The position numbers and the translations under genes were made by a program. The notes beneath the pieces are model-generated. The model had not been told where the DNA came from. It saw only the letters and a program-made list of their open reading frames with translations, and ran no database searches. Positions 26,798 through 35,421 of a DNA stretch of 64,000 bases are shown here, piece by piece (positions within the stretch are counted from its first letter, which is position 1; the number at the start of each line of letters is the position of its first letter). Source of the DNA: DASPSM01 sp963752185 (GTDB lineage: Bacteria > Planctomycetota > Planctomycetia > Planctomycetales > Planctomycetaceae). The stretch spans positions 3,534,001 through 3,598,000 of the forward strand of contig CAVVXK010000002.1 in the NCBI GenBank assembly GCA_963752185.1, written 5' to 3'.

Positions 26798-27976
26798 ATG
26801 CCTGGTGATCAACCGCCGCTGACAATCGGGGTTCCCAAAGAAACCGCATCCGGTGAACGGCGCGTTTCCCTCGTGCCGAATGACCTGCGGGCGCTTAAAA
26901 AACACGGCTTTGAGGTTGTCGTCGAGACGGGGGCCGGTTTTTTGTCCGGGTTTCCCGATGCGAAATATACTCAATTGGGAGCCCGCATCGTTGGCAGTCG
27001 GGCCGAGCTGAATTCGGCGAACATCATCGTTCACGTGCGGGCCGGTGCCGCCGATTCGTCGCAGCCTTTGGCCGTCGTGCAGGAGATGCAGGCGAATCAG
27101 ACTCTGATCGCGCTGGTTGATCCGTTGTGGGATCCCCAGCCGATGGCCACGCTGGCCGAGCGGCAGGTGACGACGTTTGCCTTGGAGTTGATGCCGCGCA
27201 TCAGCCGGGCGCAATCGATGGACGTGCTGTCGTCGATGGCGACGATCGTGGGATATAAGGCCGTGATGCTGGCGGCCAATGCGTCGCCGCGAATGTTTCC
27301 CATGCTGATGACGGCGGCCGGCACGCTGACGCCGGCCAAGGTGTTCGTCATCGGTGCGGGGGTGGCTGGATTGCAGGCCATTTCGACGGCCAGGCGGTTG
27401 GGGGCGATCGTCTCCGGCTACGACGTGCGGCCGGCGGCGAAAGAGCAGATTCAAAGCGTCGGCGGCAAGCCCGTCGATCTGGGTGTCGAGGCGGCGGATG
27501 CCGAGGCCAAAGGGGGCTACGCCAAGGCGATGGGCGAGGACTTTATTCGCCGGCAGCAAGCGGCACTCGGCAAATTTCTCGCCGATAGCGATGTGGTGAT
27601 CACCACGGCGGCTGTCCCCGGCAAGAAGGCGCCGGTGCTGGTGACGGCTGAAATGGTGGCCGGCATGGCGCCGGGTTCGGTGCTCGTCGATATCGCTGCG
27701 GAACGCGGCGGGAACTGCGCGGTCACCCAGGCGGGCGAGACGATCGACGTCGGCGGCGTGACGGTCATCGGTCCGGTGAATCTGGCTTCCACGGTCGCCG
27801 GTCATGCGAGCCAGATGTTCTCGCGGAACGTGACTGCCTTTTTGATTCACATGCGGCAGCTCGGTCTGCCCGAGTTAGACTTGAAGGACGAGATCATCCG
27901 CGAAACGCTCGTCACGCGCGCGGGACAACTCGTTCATCCTGTCGTTCGTGACCGTCTCGGTTCGCTTGTCTCCTAG
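26798..27976 (+). CDS. pntA: NAD(P) transhydrogenase subunit alpha (PntAA type)
   Basis: A 392-residue soluble subunit of proton-translocating transhydrogenase, which moves hydride between NADH and NADP+. The alanine dehydrogenase/PNT N-terminal domain opens TIGVPKETASGERRVSLVP. The NAD-binding domain has VFVIGAGVAGLQAISTARRLGA with the GxGxxG fingerprint, then VSGYDVRPAAKEQIQSVG. AAVPGKKAPVLVTAEMV and the closing DEIIRETLVTRAGQLVHP are typical. The length fits the split form in which the membrane parts are separate genes (PntAB and PntB); neither follows here. The next gene, coaX, starts 39 bases downstream and completes an NAD(P)/CoA-themed operon. Confidence 0.92.
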   Translation: MPGDQPPLTIGVPKETASGERRVSLVPNDLRALKKHGFEVVVETGAGFLSGFPDAKYTQLGARIVGSRAELNSANIIVHVRAGAADSSQPLAVVQEMQANQTLIALVDPLWDPQPMATLAERQVTTFALELMPRISRAQSMDVLSSMATIVGYKAVMLAANASPRMFPMLMTAAGTLTPAKVFVIGAGVAGLQAISTARRLGAIVSGYDVRPAAKEQIQSVGGKPVDLGVEAADAEAKGGYAKAMGEDFIRRQQAALGKFLADSDVVITTAAVPGKKAPVLVTAEMVAGMAPGSVLVDIAAERGGNCAVTQAGETIDVGGVTVIGPVNLASTVAGHASQMFSRNVTAFLIHMRQLGLPELDLKDEIIRETLVTRAGQLVHPVVRDRLGSLVS

Positions 27977-28014
27977 TGCCAGGGCCAACCGCAGCGGCTT
28001 GTGGGAAGCGTCCA

Positions 28015-28821
28015 ATGGCGGAATTCGTGATGTGTGTCGACGTCGGCAACAGTCGGACGAAGTTCGGCCTGTTTAACCGCGGTGTTGGTCCGCCGCGATC
28101 GAAGTCACTCCCCGATTGTTGTTCGGCGACGGCGATCCCTCACGGTCAGCTCGTGAACTGGGACAAGCTTCGCCGCGAGTTCGAGATTCATCGCGACGAC
28201 GACGTGCGCGGCTTCCTCACCGGCAGCAATCCCGAGGCCGTGGGCGCCATTCGCGGCGAATGGCCCAAAGACTGGCCCGAGCCCACTTTTCTGGACGACG
28301 TGCTGGAGTTTCCGCTGGAAATCCGCCTGGAGAATCCGAATCACGCCGGCATCGACCGGATTCTGAACGCGGTTGCCTGCAATACGATTCGCCCCGACGG
28401 CGTTCCCGCCGTGATCGTCGACACGGGAACGGCGACCACGGTCGACGCCGTCAGCCCCGAAGGCGCGTTCGAGGGGGGCTCGATCCTGCCGGGCTTTGAA
28501 CTGTGTGCGCGGGCCCTGCATCAATACACGGCCCTCTTGCCGTTCGTGACCGTCGACGAGATGACCAACGAATCGCACGAACCGCTGGGCACGAACACGC
28601 GCGAGGCGCTTCGCAGCGGCCTGTTGTGGGGACAGATCGGCGGGATTCGCGAACTCGTCAAGAAATTGAGCGAACGCTGGCCGGCTCCGCCGATCGTGCT
28701 GCTGACGGGAGGCGGCGCACCGCTCGCGGCCCCCGAGTTGCCGGAGGCGCGGTGGGAACCGTGCCTGTCGCTGCAGGGCCTGGCCGTCGTCGTCGAGCAC
28801 CTTGCGCGAGCGAGCCGGTGA
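28015..28821 (+). CDS. coaX: Type III pantothenate kinase
   Basis: A 268-residue CoaX, which phosphorylates pantothenate in the first step of CoA synthesis. ATG 28015 has GGGAAG upstream. The actin-like fold motifs are all visible: phosphate 1 CVDVGNSRTKFGLF, the NPNHAGIDRILNAVA segment, phosphate 2 VIVDTGTATTVDAVS, then GGSILPGFELCARALHQYTALLP and an adenosine-like LLTGGGAPLAAPELP. Type III enzymes are not inhibited by CoA and are usual in planctomycetes. An alternative GTG at 27976 would add 13 residues and is less likely. The stop overlaps the start of the next gene by four bases (GTGA). Confidence 0.93.
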   Translation: MAEFVMCVDVGNSRTKFGLFNRGVGPPRSKSLPDCCSATAIPHGQLVNWDKLRREFEIHRDDDVRGFLTGSNPEAVGAIRGEWPKDWPEPTFLDDVLEFPLEIRLENPNHAGIDRILNAVACNTIRPDGVPAVIVDTGTATTVDAVSPEGAFEGGSILPGFELCARALHQYTALLPFVTVDEMTNESHEPLGTNTREALRSGLLWGQIGGIRELVKKLSERWPAPPIVLLTGGGAPLAAPELPEARWEPCLSLQGLAVVVEHLARASR

Positions 28822-29984
28822 GCCGCGACGACGCAGAGGCCGGTCAGTCACGACCGCTTGTCGCGCTCTGGACGGCGCGGGGTCGTGGAGCGGTGGCGAC
28901 GATTCGGTTGCGAGCGGATGTTCGCCGCTGGAAAGGCATCGACTCGCTCGCTTTCCGTGCCGCCAACGGCCGGCCGCTTCGCGATCAGCCGACGGGTCGC
29001 GTGGTTTTCGGCCGGTGGGGAAACGACACGGTCGAAGAGATCGTGGTTTGTCTCATCGACGACCAGACGCTCGAAATTCACTGCCACGGTGGCGAGGCGG
29101 CGGCTTCGCGGATTCTTGGCGAATGTGCGCAGGCCGGCTGCCATGTCGTGACCTGGAACGAAATGGTGCGGTTCGCTCAGGGAGAGTTCGAAGCCGAGCT
29201 GCTCGAAGCGCTCTCCCGAGCCACGACGCTGCGAACGGCGGAGATTCTGCTCGAACAATCGAACGGTTTGTTGCGGGCGGAACTCGAATCGCTCGCGCAC
29301 GAGAGCGACGGGGAGCAACTCGTCGCGCGAATCGCCGCCCTGCTCCGTTGGGCGGACTTTGGCCTGCATCTGACGCGGCCGTGGAGGGTCGTGTTGGCAG
29401 GCCGCCCGAACGTCGGCAAGTCGAGCCTGGCGAATGCGCTGCTCGGTTACACGCGGTCGATCGTCTTCGATCAACCGGGAACGACGCGCGACGTCGTGAC
29501 GGCAACGACGGCGATCGACGGCTGGCCGATCGAATTCTCCGACACGGCCGGTTTGCGCGAAGGCTCAGAGCCGCTCGAAGCCGCGGGGATCGAACGGGCC
29601 CGCGGCGCACTCGCCCAAGCCGATCTGGCGATTCTCCTGATCGACATCAGCCAACCGGCGAGCAATGAGGATCGAGCCTTATTGACCGCCCTTCCGACAG
29701 CAATCGTTGTCGCACACAAATGCGATCTGCCGCAGTGCGTCGGGCCGGACGCCTGGAATGCCGATGCCGCAATGAAATGGCTACCGGTTTCATCGAAGAC
29801 GGGTGACGGAGTCGATCTACTCCTCCAAGCGATCAGCAAGCGACTTGTTCCGGAGAGTCCTCCAGCAAGCACGCCCTTGCCTGTGACCGAAAGACAAGTG
29901 TCGCTCTTACGAGAAGCGGCCGAGGCGGCCCGAGGCGGCGGTTTGTCGAACTGTCGTGATGTGATCGGGAGAATTCTCCACTAA
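28818..29984 (+). CDS. MnmE/TrmE-like GTPase lacking the C-terminal Cys motif
   Basis: A 388-residue GTPase; GTG 28818 overlaps the coaX stop. The N-terminal TrmE-like (formyl-THF binding) domain covers about residues 15-115 (LEIHCHGGEAAASRIL), helical parts surround the G domain, and the G domain has GRPNVGKSS (195-203), TTRD, DTAG, HKCD and SSKTG. The fourth motif reads HKCD where NKxD is usual. True MnmE ends in DILGRIF followed by an FC-x-GK tail whose Cys is needed to modify U34 of tRNA; this protein ends DVIGRILH with a stop codon right there. It is therefore an MnmE relative that probably cannot do the standard reaction, or a planctomycete-type variant; a full MnmE may be elsewhere in the genome. 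Confidence 0.85.
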   Translation: MSRDDAEAGQSRPLVALWTARGRGAVATIRLRADVRRWKGIDSLAFRAANGRPLRDQPTGRVVFGRWGNDTVEEIVVCLIDDQTLEIHCHGGEAAASRILGECAQAGCHVVTWNEMVRFAQGEFEAELLEALSRATTLRTAEILLEQSNGLLRAELESLAHESDGEQLVARIAALLRWADFGLHLTRPWRVVLAGRPNVGKSSLANALLGYTRSIVFDQPGTTRDVVTATTAIDGWPIEFSDTAGLREGSEPLEAAGIERARGALAQADLAILLIDISQPASNEDRALLTALPTAIVVAHKCDLPQCVGPDAWNADAAMKWLPVSSKTGDGVDLLLQAISKRLVPESPPASTPLPVTERQVSLLREAAEAARGGGLSNCRDVIGRILH

Positions 29985-30009
29985 GGCTCGCTTCGAAGCA
30001 GCCGAATCA

Positions 30010-30096
30010 GGGTGCCACGCCCACGGCTCTGCGTGGGCGTGCGAGCCCGTTTGACGTCCGAAGACACGCCCACGCAAAGCCGTGGACGTGGCACCC
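30010..30096. repeat. Intergenic inverted repeat, family B, full copy
   Basis: Two arms of about 32 bases (30010-30042 and 30065-30096) are inverted copies based on GGGTGCCACGCCCACGGC. A spacer with CGTTTGACGTCCGAAG joins them. The left arm plus spacer is repeated, inverted, at 7176-7230. It lies between the convergent MnmE-like and RodA genes, where the hairpin could stop transcription in both directions. Confidence 0.87.
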
Positions 30097-30133
30097 AGAA
30101 ATTCCTTTGGCGGAAGATGCACAGTCGGAAATG

Positions 30134-31269
30134 CTAGCTGCCGCGGGCGAAGCGGAACGGGTCGGCGGCTGTCATTTCGTAGCCGGGACGCATGCCGACG
30201 TTGAGCAGGAAGCCGATGGCGAGTGCCGTGGTCAGCAGGCTCGAGCCGCCGTGGCTGATCAAGGGGAGCGTGATCCCCGTGACCGGCATCAGTCCGACCG
30301 TCATGCCCGTGTTGATGATCGTCTGCGTGGCAACGAGCGCGACGACGCCGACCGCCAGCAATCGCCCGAAGGGTTCGCGCGTTCCGGCCGCGACGTAGAG
30401 CCCGGATGCAAACAGCAACAGGTAAAGCGTGAGCGTCACGCAGCCGCCGATCAGGCCGAACCGCTCGCCGACCAGGCAGAAAACGAAGTCCGTTCGCGAG
30501 GCGGGCAGATGATAAGCCTGCGGGTCATCGAGCGTGGTGCCGCTGAATTGGCTGCCGCGCACTCCGCCCAGGGCCAGCACTTGCTTCGACTGATGCAAAT
30601 GATAGCCGTCGCCGGTCGGAGCCGGTCCGCCGTCGCGCTGCACGAAGAGCGTCACAATCCGCGACTTCTGCTCCGCGCTCATCCCCATCCACATGAGAGG
30701 CGTGACGGCCACGCCGAGAAACAGCATCAGCGCAAGATGACGAGGCCGGGCGCCGGCCGCGAAAAGCATGGCAAACAGCACGGGCAGAAAAACGAGAGCC
30801 GTGCCGAGATCGGGCTCTTTCAAAATCAGGCCGACCGGCACCAAGGCGATGAGAAACGGAACCAACAGGCCGTGCAATTGGCGGTAGTTCCGGCGGTGAA
30901 TCAGATAATTCGACAAGGCCATGATGAAGGCCAGCTTGGTCAGCTCGGAGGGCTGAAAATCGAACAGGCCCAGCGGAATCCAGCGACGCGATCCGTTGCG
31001 GGCCGGCGTGAGGTACACGAGAGCCAAGAGCACAAGGCAGCCGAAAAACAGCGGATAGCTGACTTGCCGCAAGACCCGGTAGTGCCAGAGCGCACGGCTG
31101 TCATCGCTCCAAGCGATAAGGCGATCCACAGGAGCTGCCGCGGCCAGATTTCGCCGCCGCCTGCCAGTTCGTCACCGCGGGCGATGGCCGCCAATCCGAT
31201 CGCCATCAAGCCGACGGTCCACAGCAGGACCGACCAAGGAATTCGATGAACGGCAACGCCGGGCAACAT
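30134..31269 (-). CDS. rodA: Peptidoglycan glycosyltransferase RodA, frameshift
   Basis: About 378 residues with one break bridged. ATG 31269 has GGAG seven bases upstream. A single base is missing near 31091-31096; restoring it joins LLWIALSLGAMTAV to ALWHYRVLRQVSYPLF. SEDS-family signatures are clear: PLGLFDFQPSELTKLAFI, ILKEPDLGTALVFLPVLF with the catalytic Asp, VGERFGLIGG, and GLMPVTGITLPLISHGGSSL near the C-terminus. About ten membrane helices are visible. RodA polymerises lipid II in the elongasome. No mreBCD or pbp2 gene is adjacent. Presence of RodA fits the view that planctomycetes make peptidoglycan. Confidence 0.9.
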
Positions 31270-31433
31270 GGCAGACTCCGCAAGGGGCGGAATCTACCCA
31301 ATTGCGGCCACGGCGCGAACACGGGGATTGGACCTATTCGAAATGGTCGGAGCCAGGGCCTTCCTCGTCACGAGACGGGGCGCCCCGGCTCCGGGGTCAA
31401 TACGGGCTTGAAAACCCGCGTCGAGCGATTGCC

Positions 31434-32266
31434 TTAGGAGTGGTGTGCTCCGCTGGCGCCGCTGCTGCTGGCCGACTTGCGATGGTGCCAATCGCGTTTG
31501 AGATCTTTCTTATCGCGATGGATATCGCGGCGATCATGACGCAGATCTTTCCAATCGTGATGCAGCTGGCTCAGCTCCTTCTGGATGTTGGCCTTGTCCT
31601 GCGCCGCATCGGCCGGGTTCTGCTTCATGTCCTCGAGATTCTTGCGGATGTCAGACAGCTCGTGCCGGGCATCGCGGCGATCGCGCCACGCGTCGTGGCG
31701 GTCGTGATGCAGGTCTTGCAGGTCGTGCTGGAACTTGTTCGAACTGTTGGAGCTCTGCTTGACGCCCGAATTCGGCGACGGCGCAATTTGCAGCTCGCCG
31801 AGCTCGTGCCGGACGTTCTCGCGATCGTGGTGGATGTCGCGGCGTTCCCGGTGAATGTCATGCAGATCGTTCTGGATGTTCTTGAGGTCCTGAGCGGTGT
31901 CCTGCGGATGTGCCTTCATGTCCTCGAGGTTCTTGAGGATGTTGGCCTCGTCGTGACGAATCTCGCGGCGATCGTGACGAATGTCGTGCCGATCCTGCTC
32001 GATGGCATTGACGACATGGCCCAGGTTTCCTGAACCTCCGCTGGTCGTGCCCGCGCTTCCCGAGCTGCCGGCAGAACCGCTCCCGGAACCGCCCGCTGTC
32101 CCGCCGCTGCCGCCCGCTGTCCCGCCGCTTCCGCCGGACGTGCCGCCCGAGCTTCCGCCGTTACTTCCGCTGCCGCTGCCGGTCCCCTGTGCGTGCGCGA
32201 GTCCAACCGGCACGGTGATGAGTAGGGCCAGCGCAGAGATCCGAATTTCGCTGACAGGTTCGTCAT
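31434..32266 (-). CDS. Exported His/Asp/Arg-repeat coiled-coil protein, frameshift
   Basis: About 277 residues after one break. ATG 32266 (AGGGGT upstream) begins MTNLSAK; one base missing near 32244-32248 then joins the leader core RISALALLITVPVGLAHAQ, a full signal peptide. A Gly/Ser/Thr-rich spacer of about 60 residues follows. The remainder is heptad-like helix with recurrent H-D-R-R-D-I/L-H units (DRHDIRHDRREIRHDEAN; RRDIHHDRENVRHEL; HHDRHDAWRDRRDARHEL; DLRHDRRDIHRDKKDL). Two matching halves each contain an I-x-KNLEDMK-x-x-P stretch, suggesting internal duplication. Dense His plus Asp could bind metal ions. I recall similar repeat proteins in planctomycetes but no described function. Confidence 0.75.
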
Positions 32267-32561
32267 GGTTGCACCCCTAACTGCCCCGAGAGGCGTTCGA
32301 TGTCGCAGATGTGTCGCTCGGTCCCGGCGCCCTGCGCGCCGTAAGACCTCTTTGCAAAGCTAGCTCGCCGGATATTGCGCGGTCGCGGCAAGTAGGAAAA
32401 ATGCGCGACGTTGCGATTGTGCAACGTGCGACATGCGAGAGGTGTTGTGGGTTGACAACGCGAAGCACGCCGCGGGGGTCGGCAGTACACAGCGCGCGGG
32501 CTCGAGCCTTGGTTCAAACGCGACCGCACGGCGACTGGAGGCCGCGGGCTGTCGAGCCGCC

Positions 32562-32798
32562 TCAGACCGAGACGACCTCGATTTGATTGTGCACGCGGCA
32601 CACGCCGTCGACCGAACGAACCGACTCCTGCGCCATCTGCTTATGGAAGTAGGATCCAAGCACGCCGGAGAGGACGACCTCGTTCTCGCGCAATTCGATA
32701 CGGACCTTGCGACCGGCAAAATACGGATTGCCGGCAAGCGCGTTGTGGATCTCGGTGTGAAGATGGACGCGGACGTCTGACGAACGGTTCTGGTGCAT
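32562..32798 (-). CDS. BON-domain protein
   Basis: A 78-residue single BON domain, from ATG 32798. The pattern VRVHLHTEIHNALAGNPYF, KVRIELRENEVVLSGVLGSY and QESVRSVDGVCRVHNQIEVV is the alpha-beta-beta-alpha-beta BON fold seen in OsmY and related proteins, thought to bind phospholipid surfaces. There is no signal peptide from this start and no good ribosome site. A hairpin with a T tail at 32812-32835 separates it from the preceding gene, so it probably has its own promoter. The 295 bases downstream to the next gene on this strand hold nothing I can support. Confidence 0.72.
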   Translation of the reverse strand: MHQNRSSDVRVHLHTEIHNALAGNPYFAGRKVRIELRENEVVLSGVLGSYFHKQMAQESVRSVDGVCRVHNQIEVVSV

Positions 32799-32811
32799 GA
32801 AAAGCCGACGA

Positions 32812-32835
32812 CAAAAGGGCCCCGTCTGGCGGGGC
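32812..32835 (-). terminator. Probable Rho-independent terminator (minus strand)
   Basis: On the minus strand GGCCCCG and CGGGGCC form a 7-bp GC stem around a five-base loop, followed by CTTTTG. It lies 200 bases after the stop of the secreted-protein gene (33035) and just before the BON start. Confidence 0.6.
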
Positions 32836-33034
32836 CGCCCCGATTTCGGCTGCCGAACCGGGCCACGCAGCCGGTTCCTGGTCAAAAGCAGCGACGCTAT
32901 TTTTATAGGGCGAAAACGTCGTGCGGCGACCGGGCGCGGCGGGAAATTCACGTGGTTCGGGCGGAGTCGATCCTCCTCCGCCCGAATTTCCGGCAGAACC
33001 GCGAATTCCCCTGACGAGCGCATCGCGCCGCAAC

Positions 33035-33655
33035 CTATTCGTTGCCGGTTTTGAAGCTGACCAGCGTCAAGGTGCGCTCGAAAAAGACTTTGTCGCCCTG
33101 CTTCTTGGTCGTCACCTGCTTGACGGTTCCACCGGGCACGGCGTCTGTCCACCACAGCTTTTCGCTCGAGGTTTCGTCGCCGATTTTGACCGTCGATTCG
33201 ACCCAGTGGACTTTCAGCGGCTTGCCGGCAACCTCGATCTCTTCCTCGCCTTCCTTAACTCCGCTGACGTTGGCATTTGAGGGTTTTGGCGTGCTGACGG
33301 TCGCCGGATAGGTGATTTTGACCGACGGGTGTTCCGTTTCGCTTCCCGCTTCGATGTCTGTATCGGTCTGCTCGATCACGATTTTTTCGGGTGTTTTCTG
33401 GGTCAATTTATAGCTGGTGAGCTGTTCCGAGGCGCCTTCCGGCCGAGCTGTGGTGTCGATCGTGTTCGGGTCGTCGTTGGAATGATCGATCAAGACCGAC
33501 TTGAGCGTCGAAACGGCTCCGACGTTAAAGGCGGCCCAGTTCTTGTAAGGCGGATTCGGCCGGGCGTCGTCGGCCAGGGCCGTTCTCGTGGCCGTCGAGG
33601 CGAGCCACACGAGAGCCGGCAGAACGATCGCTTTCAGTACTCCATGCTTACGCAT
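33035..33655 (-). CDS. Secreted hypothetical protein
   Basis: A 206-residue exported protein. ATG 33655 has AGGAGG five bases upstream, and a signal peptide follows (VLPALVWLASTATRTALADDA). The mature part is rich in beta-strand-forming Thr/Val/Lys segments (SYKLTQKTPEKIVIEQTDTD; VSGVKEGEEEIEVAGKPLKV; EKLWWTDAVPGGTVKQV) and resembles the all-beta domains that planctomycetes export, perhaps LolA-like. No catalytic motif is visible. It is divergent from the RiPP precursor gene, which starts 168 bases away; shared control is possible but unproven. Confidence 0.78.
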   Translation of the reverse strand: MRKHGVLKAIVLPALVWLASTATRTALADDARPNPPYKNWAAFNVGAVSTLKSVLIDHSNDDPNTIDTTARPEGASEQLTSYKLTQKTPEKIVIEQTDTDIEAGSETEHPSVKITYPATVSTPKPSNANVSGVKEGEEEIEVAGKPLKVHWVESTVKIGDETSSEKLWWTDAVPGGTVKQVTTKKQGDKVFFERTLTLVSFKTGNE

Positions 33656-33823
33656 CGCATCCTCCTAGCGGGGTCGATTCCGAGATTCCGTCAACGACGC
33701 AAGTCGCCGGATAATTTAACGCAATCCGCAAAGTTTTTCCAACTTTCAAAGTTGAACATTTCCATCCGATTGATAAAAATGCGAACACGAAGGAAGCCAA
33801 TAATTCAACGAGGGCAAGGAACA

Positions 33824-34195
33824 ATGGAACACAACAGCTCGGAAGCACGTGTTCAGCTCAAGCAGAAATTGTTGAATCTGCTGAAGGCGGCCCCTGCCGC
33901 CGGAATTGTCCTGGCATCGACGACGCTGAGTGTGCCGACCGCCCAGGCCAGTTTCACGCGAGCCCAGGATCAGGGCCGTCTCTCGATTGAAGAGCGCGTC
34001 GCCAAGGTACGAACCGAAACGCCAAATCCGGCTCATCCGGGGCTGACACTGCCCGGAAGCGGGCAGGGACTGACACCGCCCGGAAGCGACCAGAACGCCC
34101 CGGAGACGCTGCTCGCCTGGGGCAACTGGCACAACTGGCATAACGGTTGGCACAACGGTTGGAACAATTGGCACAACTGGCATAATTGGTGGTAA
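33824..34195 (+). CDS. Cyclophane RiPP precursor (GrrA/OscA-like), seven W-x-N motifs
   Basis: A 123-residue precursor. ATG 33824 has AAGGA just upstream. Residues 20-42 look like a signal or export segment (LLKAAPAAGIVLASTTLSV, then PTAQA). A leader with LSIEERVAKVR follows, then two TLPGSGQ/TPPGSDQ Pro-Gly repeats. The end is a striking core with seven W-x-N triplets at 99-101, 102-104, 105-107, 109-111, 113-115, 116-118 and 119-121 (WGN, WHN, WNN types), broken by single Gly and closed by WW. The radical SAM/SPASM gene begins 39 bases downstream. Enzymes of that family join an aromatic residue to the side chain two positions later, making three-residue cyclophanes. Seven rings are possible, but modification is inferred and not seen. 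Confidence 0.85.
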   Translation: MEHNSSEARVQLKQKLLNLLKAAPAAGIVLASTTLSVPTAQASFTRAQDQGRLSIEERVAKVRTETPNPAHPGLTLPGSGQGLTPPGSDQNAPETLLAWGNWHNWHNGWHNGWNNWHNWHNWW

Positions 34196-34234
34196 GCCGA
34201 CGCGGGACCGACATCACCACCCTGGCGCTGCACC

Positions 34235-35413
34235 ATGGATGCTCTGCCGACGGAACCGGAGTTCGGTCCGCTCGACTTGTTGGTCATCCAGCCGACGCCG
34301 TTCTGTAACATCGACTGCTCCTATTGCTATCTGCCCGACCGGCAGTCGAAGAAACAGATCGCCCGCGACGTCCTGGAAGCCATTTTCGAGCGGACCTTCG
34401 CCAGCGGCCTGATCGAGCACCCGTTTACCGTCGTGTGGCACGCCGGCGAGCCATGTGTCTTGCCGCCGCGGTTTTACGAAGAGGCCATCGCGATTCTGGA
34501 GCGGCACAACACGCTCGGCGTGCGCGTGGACCATTCGTTCCAGACGAACGGAACGCTGATCGACGCCGCATGGTGTGCGTTCGTCAAGTCGCACAACGCG
34601 CGAATCGGCGTGAGCGTCGATGGTCCGGCCTTTCTGCACGATCGCTTTCGCCGCACGCGACGCGGCAAAGGCACCCACGCCAGAGTCGTCGAGGGGATGG
34701 AATTGCTTCGCCGCGAAGGCATTCCCTTCCACGTCATTACGGTGTTAACCGGCACGAGCCTGGATTATCCGGACGAGCTCTACGAATTTTACCGTCAATA
34801 CGGGATCAGTTCCGTCGGCTTCAATGTCGAGGAAATCGAGGGGCCGCACCGGCATTCTTCGCTCGAGGACAGCGCGAGCTACGAGCGCGTCGTGCGGTTC
34901 TTCGACCGGTTCTACGACCTGGCGAACGGCGACTGGCCCCTGCATGTGCGGGAACTGCATGGAGCGACCGCGACGATCTTCGGCGCGGGCGAGGGAATGC
35001 CGGTCCGCAGCCACGAGAGCGCACCTTTGGCCATTATCAGCGTCGACTGCGAAGGGCGTTTCAGCTCCTTCTCGCCGGAATTGCTGGGCCTCAAGAGCGA
35101 GCAATACGGCGATTTCGAGTTCGGCCGCGTGCAGACCGATGCGTTTCGCGCCGCCGCGAGGACGGACAAATTTCGGACGATTCAGGCCGACATCGAAGCG
35201 GGCGTCGAGAAGTGCCGCCAGACGTGCCCGTACTTCAAGTACTGCGGCGGCGGCGCTCCGGTGAACAAGTATTTCGAGAACGGCTCGTTCAATTCGACCG
35301 AAACGATGTTCTGCCGCTTGAGCAAGCAGGCCGTGATCGACGTCGTGCTGGCCAAGCTCGAAAACGGAGCGGCCGTTCCGCACGTTCCCGTCGCAGCGCC
35401 TTCGCCGCTCTGA
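34235..35413 (+). CDS. grrM: Radical SAM/SPASM cyclophane-forming peptide maturase (GrrM/OscB family)
   Basis: A 392-residue radical SAM enzyme. LLVIQPTPFCNIDCSYCYLP carries the [4Fe-4S]-AdoMet cysteines C24, C28 and C31. The TIM-barrel segments WHAGEPCVLPPRFYEEA, SFQTNGTLID and GVSVDGPAFLHD are typical of the anSME/SPASM branch. The C-terminal SPASM region has C272, C327, C331, C337 (CRQTCPYFKYCGGG) and C360 for extra clusters. The N-terminus and CGGGAPVNKYFENGSF match the GrrM/OscB maturases I know from cyanobacteria. It should crosslink Trp to Asn side chains in the W-x-N core of the gene just upstream. Ribosome binding at 34235 is weak, so coupling to the precursor mRNA is likely. Confidence 0.9.
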   Translation: MDALPTEPEFGPLDLLVIQPTPFCNIDCSYCYLPDRQSKKQIARDVLEAIFERTFASGLIEHPFTVVWHAGEPCVLPPRFYEEAIAILERHNTLGVRVDHSFQTNGTLIDAAWCAFVKSHNARIGVSVDGPAFLHDRFRRTRRGKGTHARVVEGMELLRREGIPFHVITVLTGTSLDYPDELYEFYRQYGISSVGFNVEEIEGPHRHSSLEDSASYERVVRFFDRFYDLANGDWPLHVRELHGATATIFGAGEGMPVRSHESAPLAIISVDCEGRFSSFSPELLGLKSEQYGDFEFGRVQTDAFRAAARTDKFRTIQADIEAGVEKCRQTCPYFKYCGGGAPVNKYFENGSFNSTETMFCRLSKQAVIDVVLAKLENGAAVPHVPVAAPSPL

Positions 35414-35421
35414 GGTGAAGC

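Noticed and set aside
26651..27850. Long minus-strand reading frame opposite pntA
   Set aside because: His/Arg-rich antisense shadow of a clear enzyme gene.
28503..28817. Upstream extension of the MnmE-like GTPase
   Set aside because: It lies inside coaX in another frame; the GTGA overlap gives a natural start.
30107..31249. 380-residue plus-strand reading frame opposite rodA
   Set aside because: Charged antisense shadow; rodA motifs on the other strand are decisive.
33329..33823. Upstream extension of the RiPP precursor
   Set aside because: It overlaps the divergent secreted gene; ATG 33824 has its own ribosome site.
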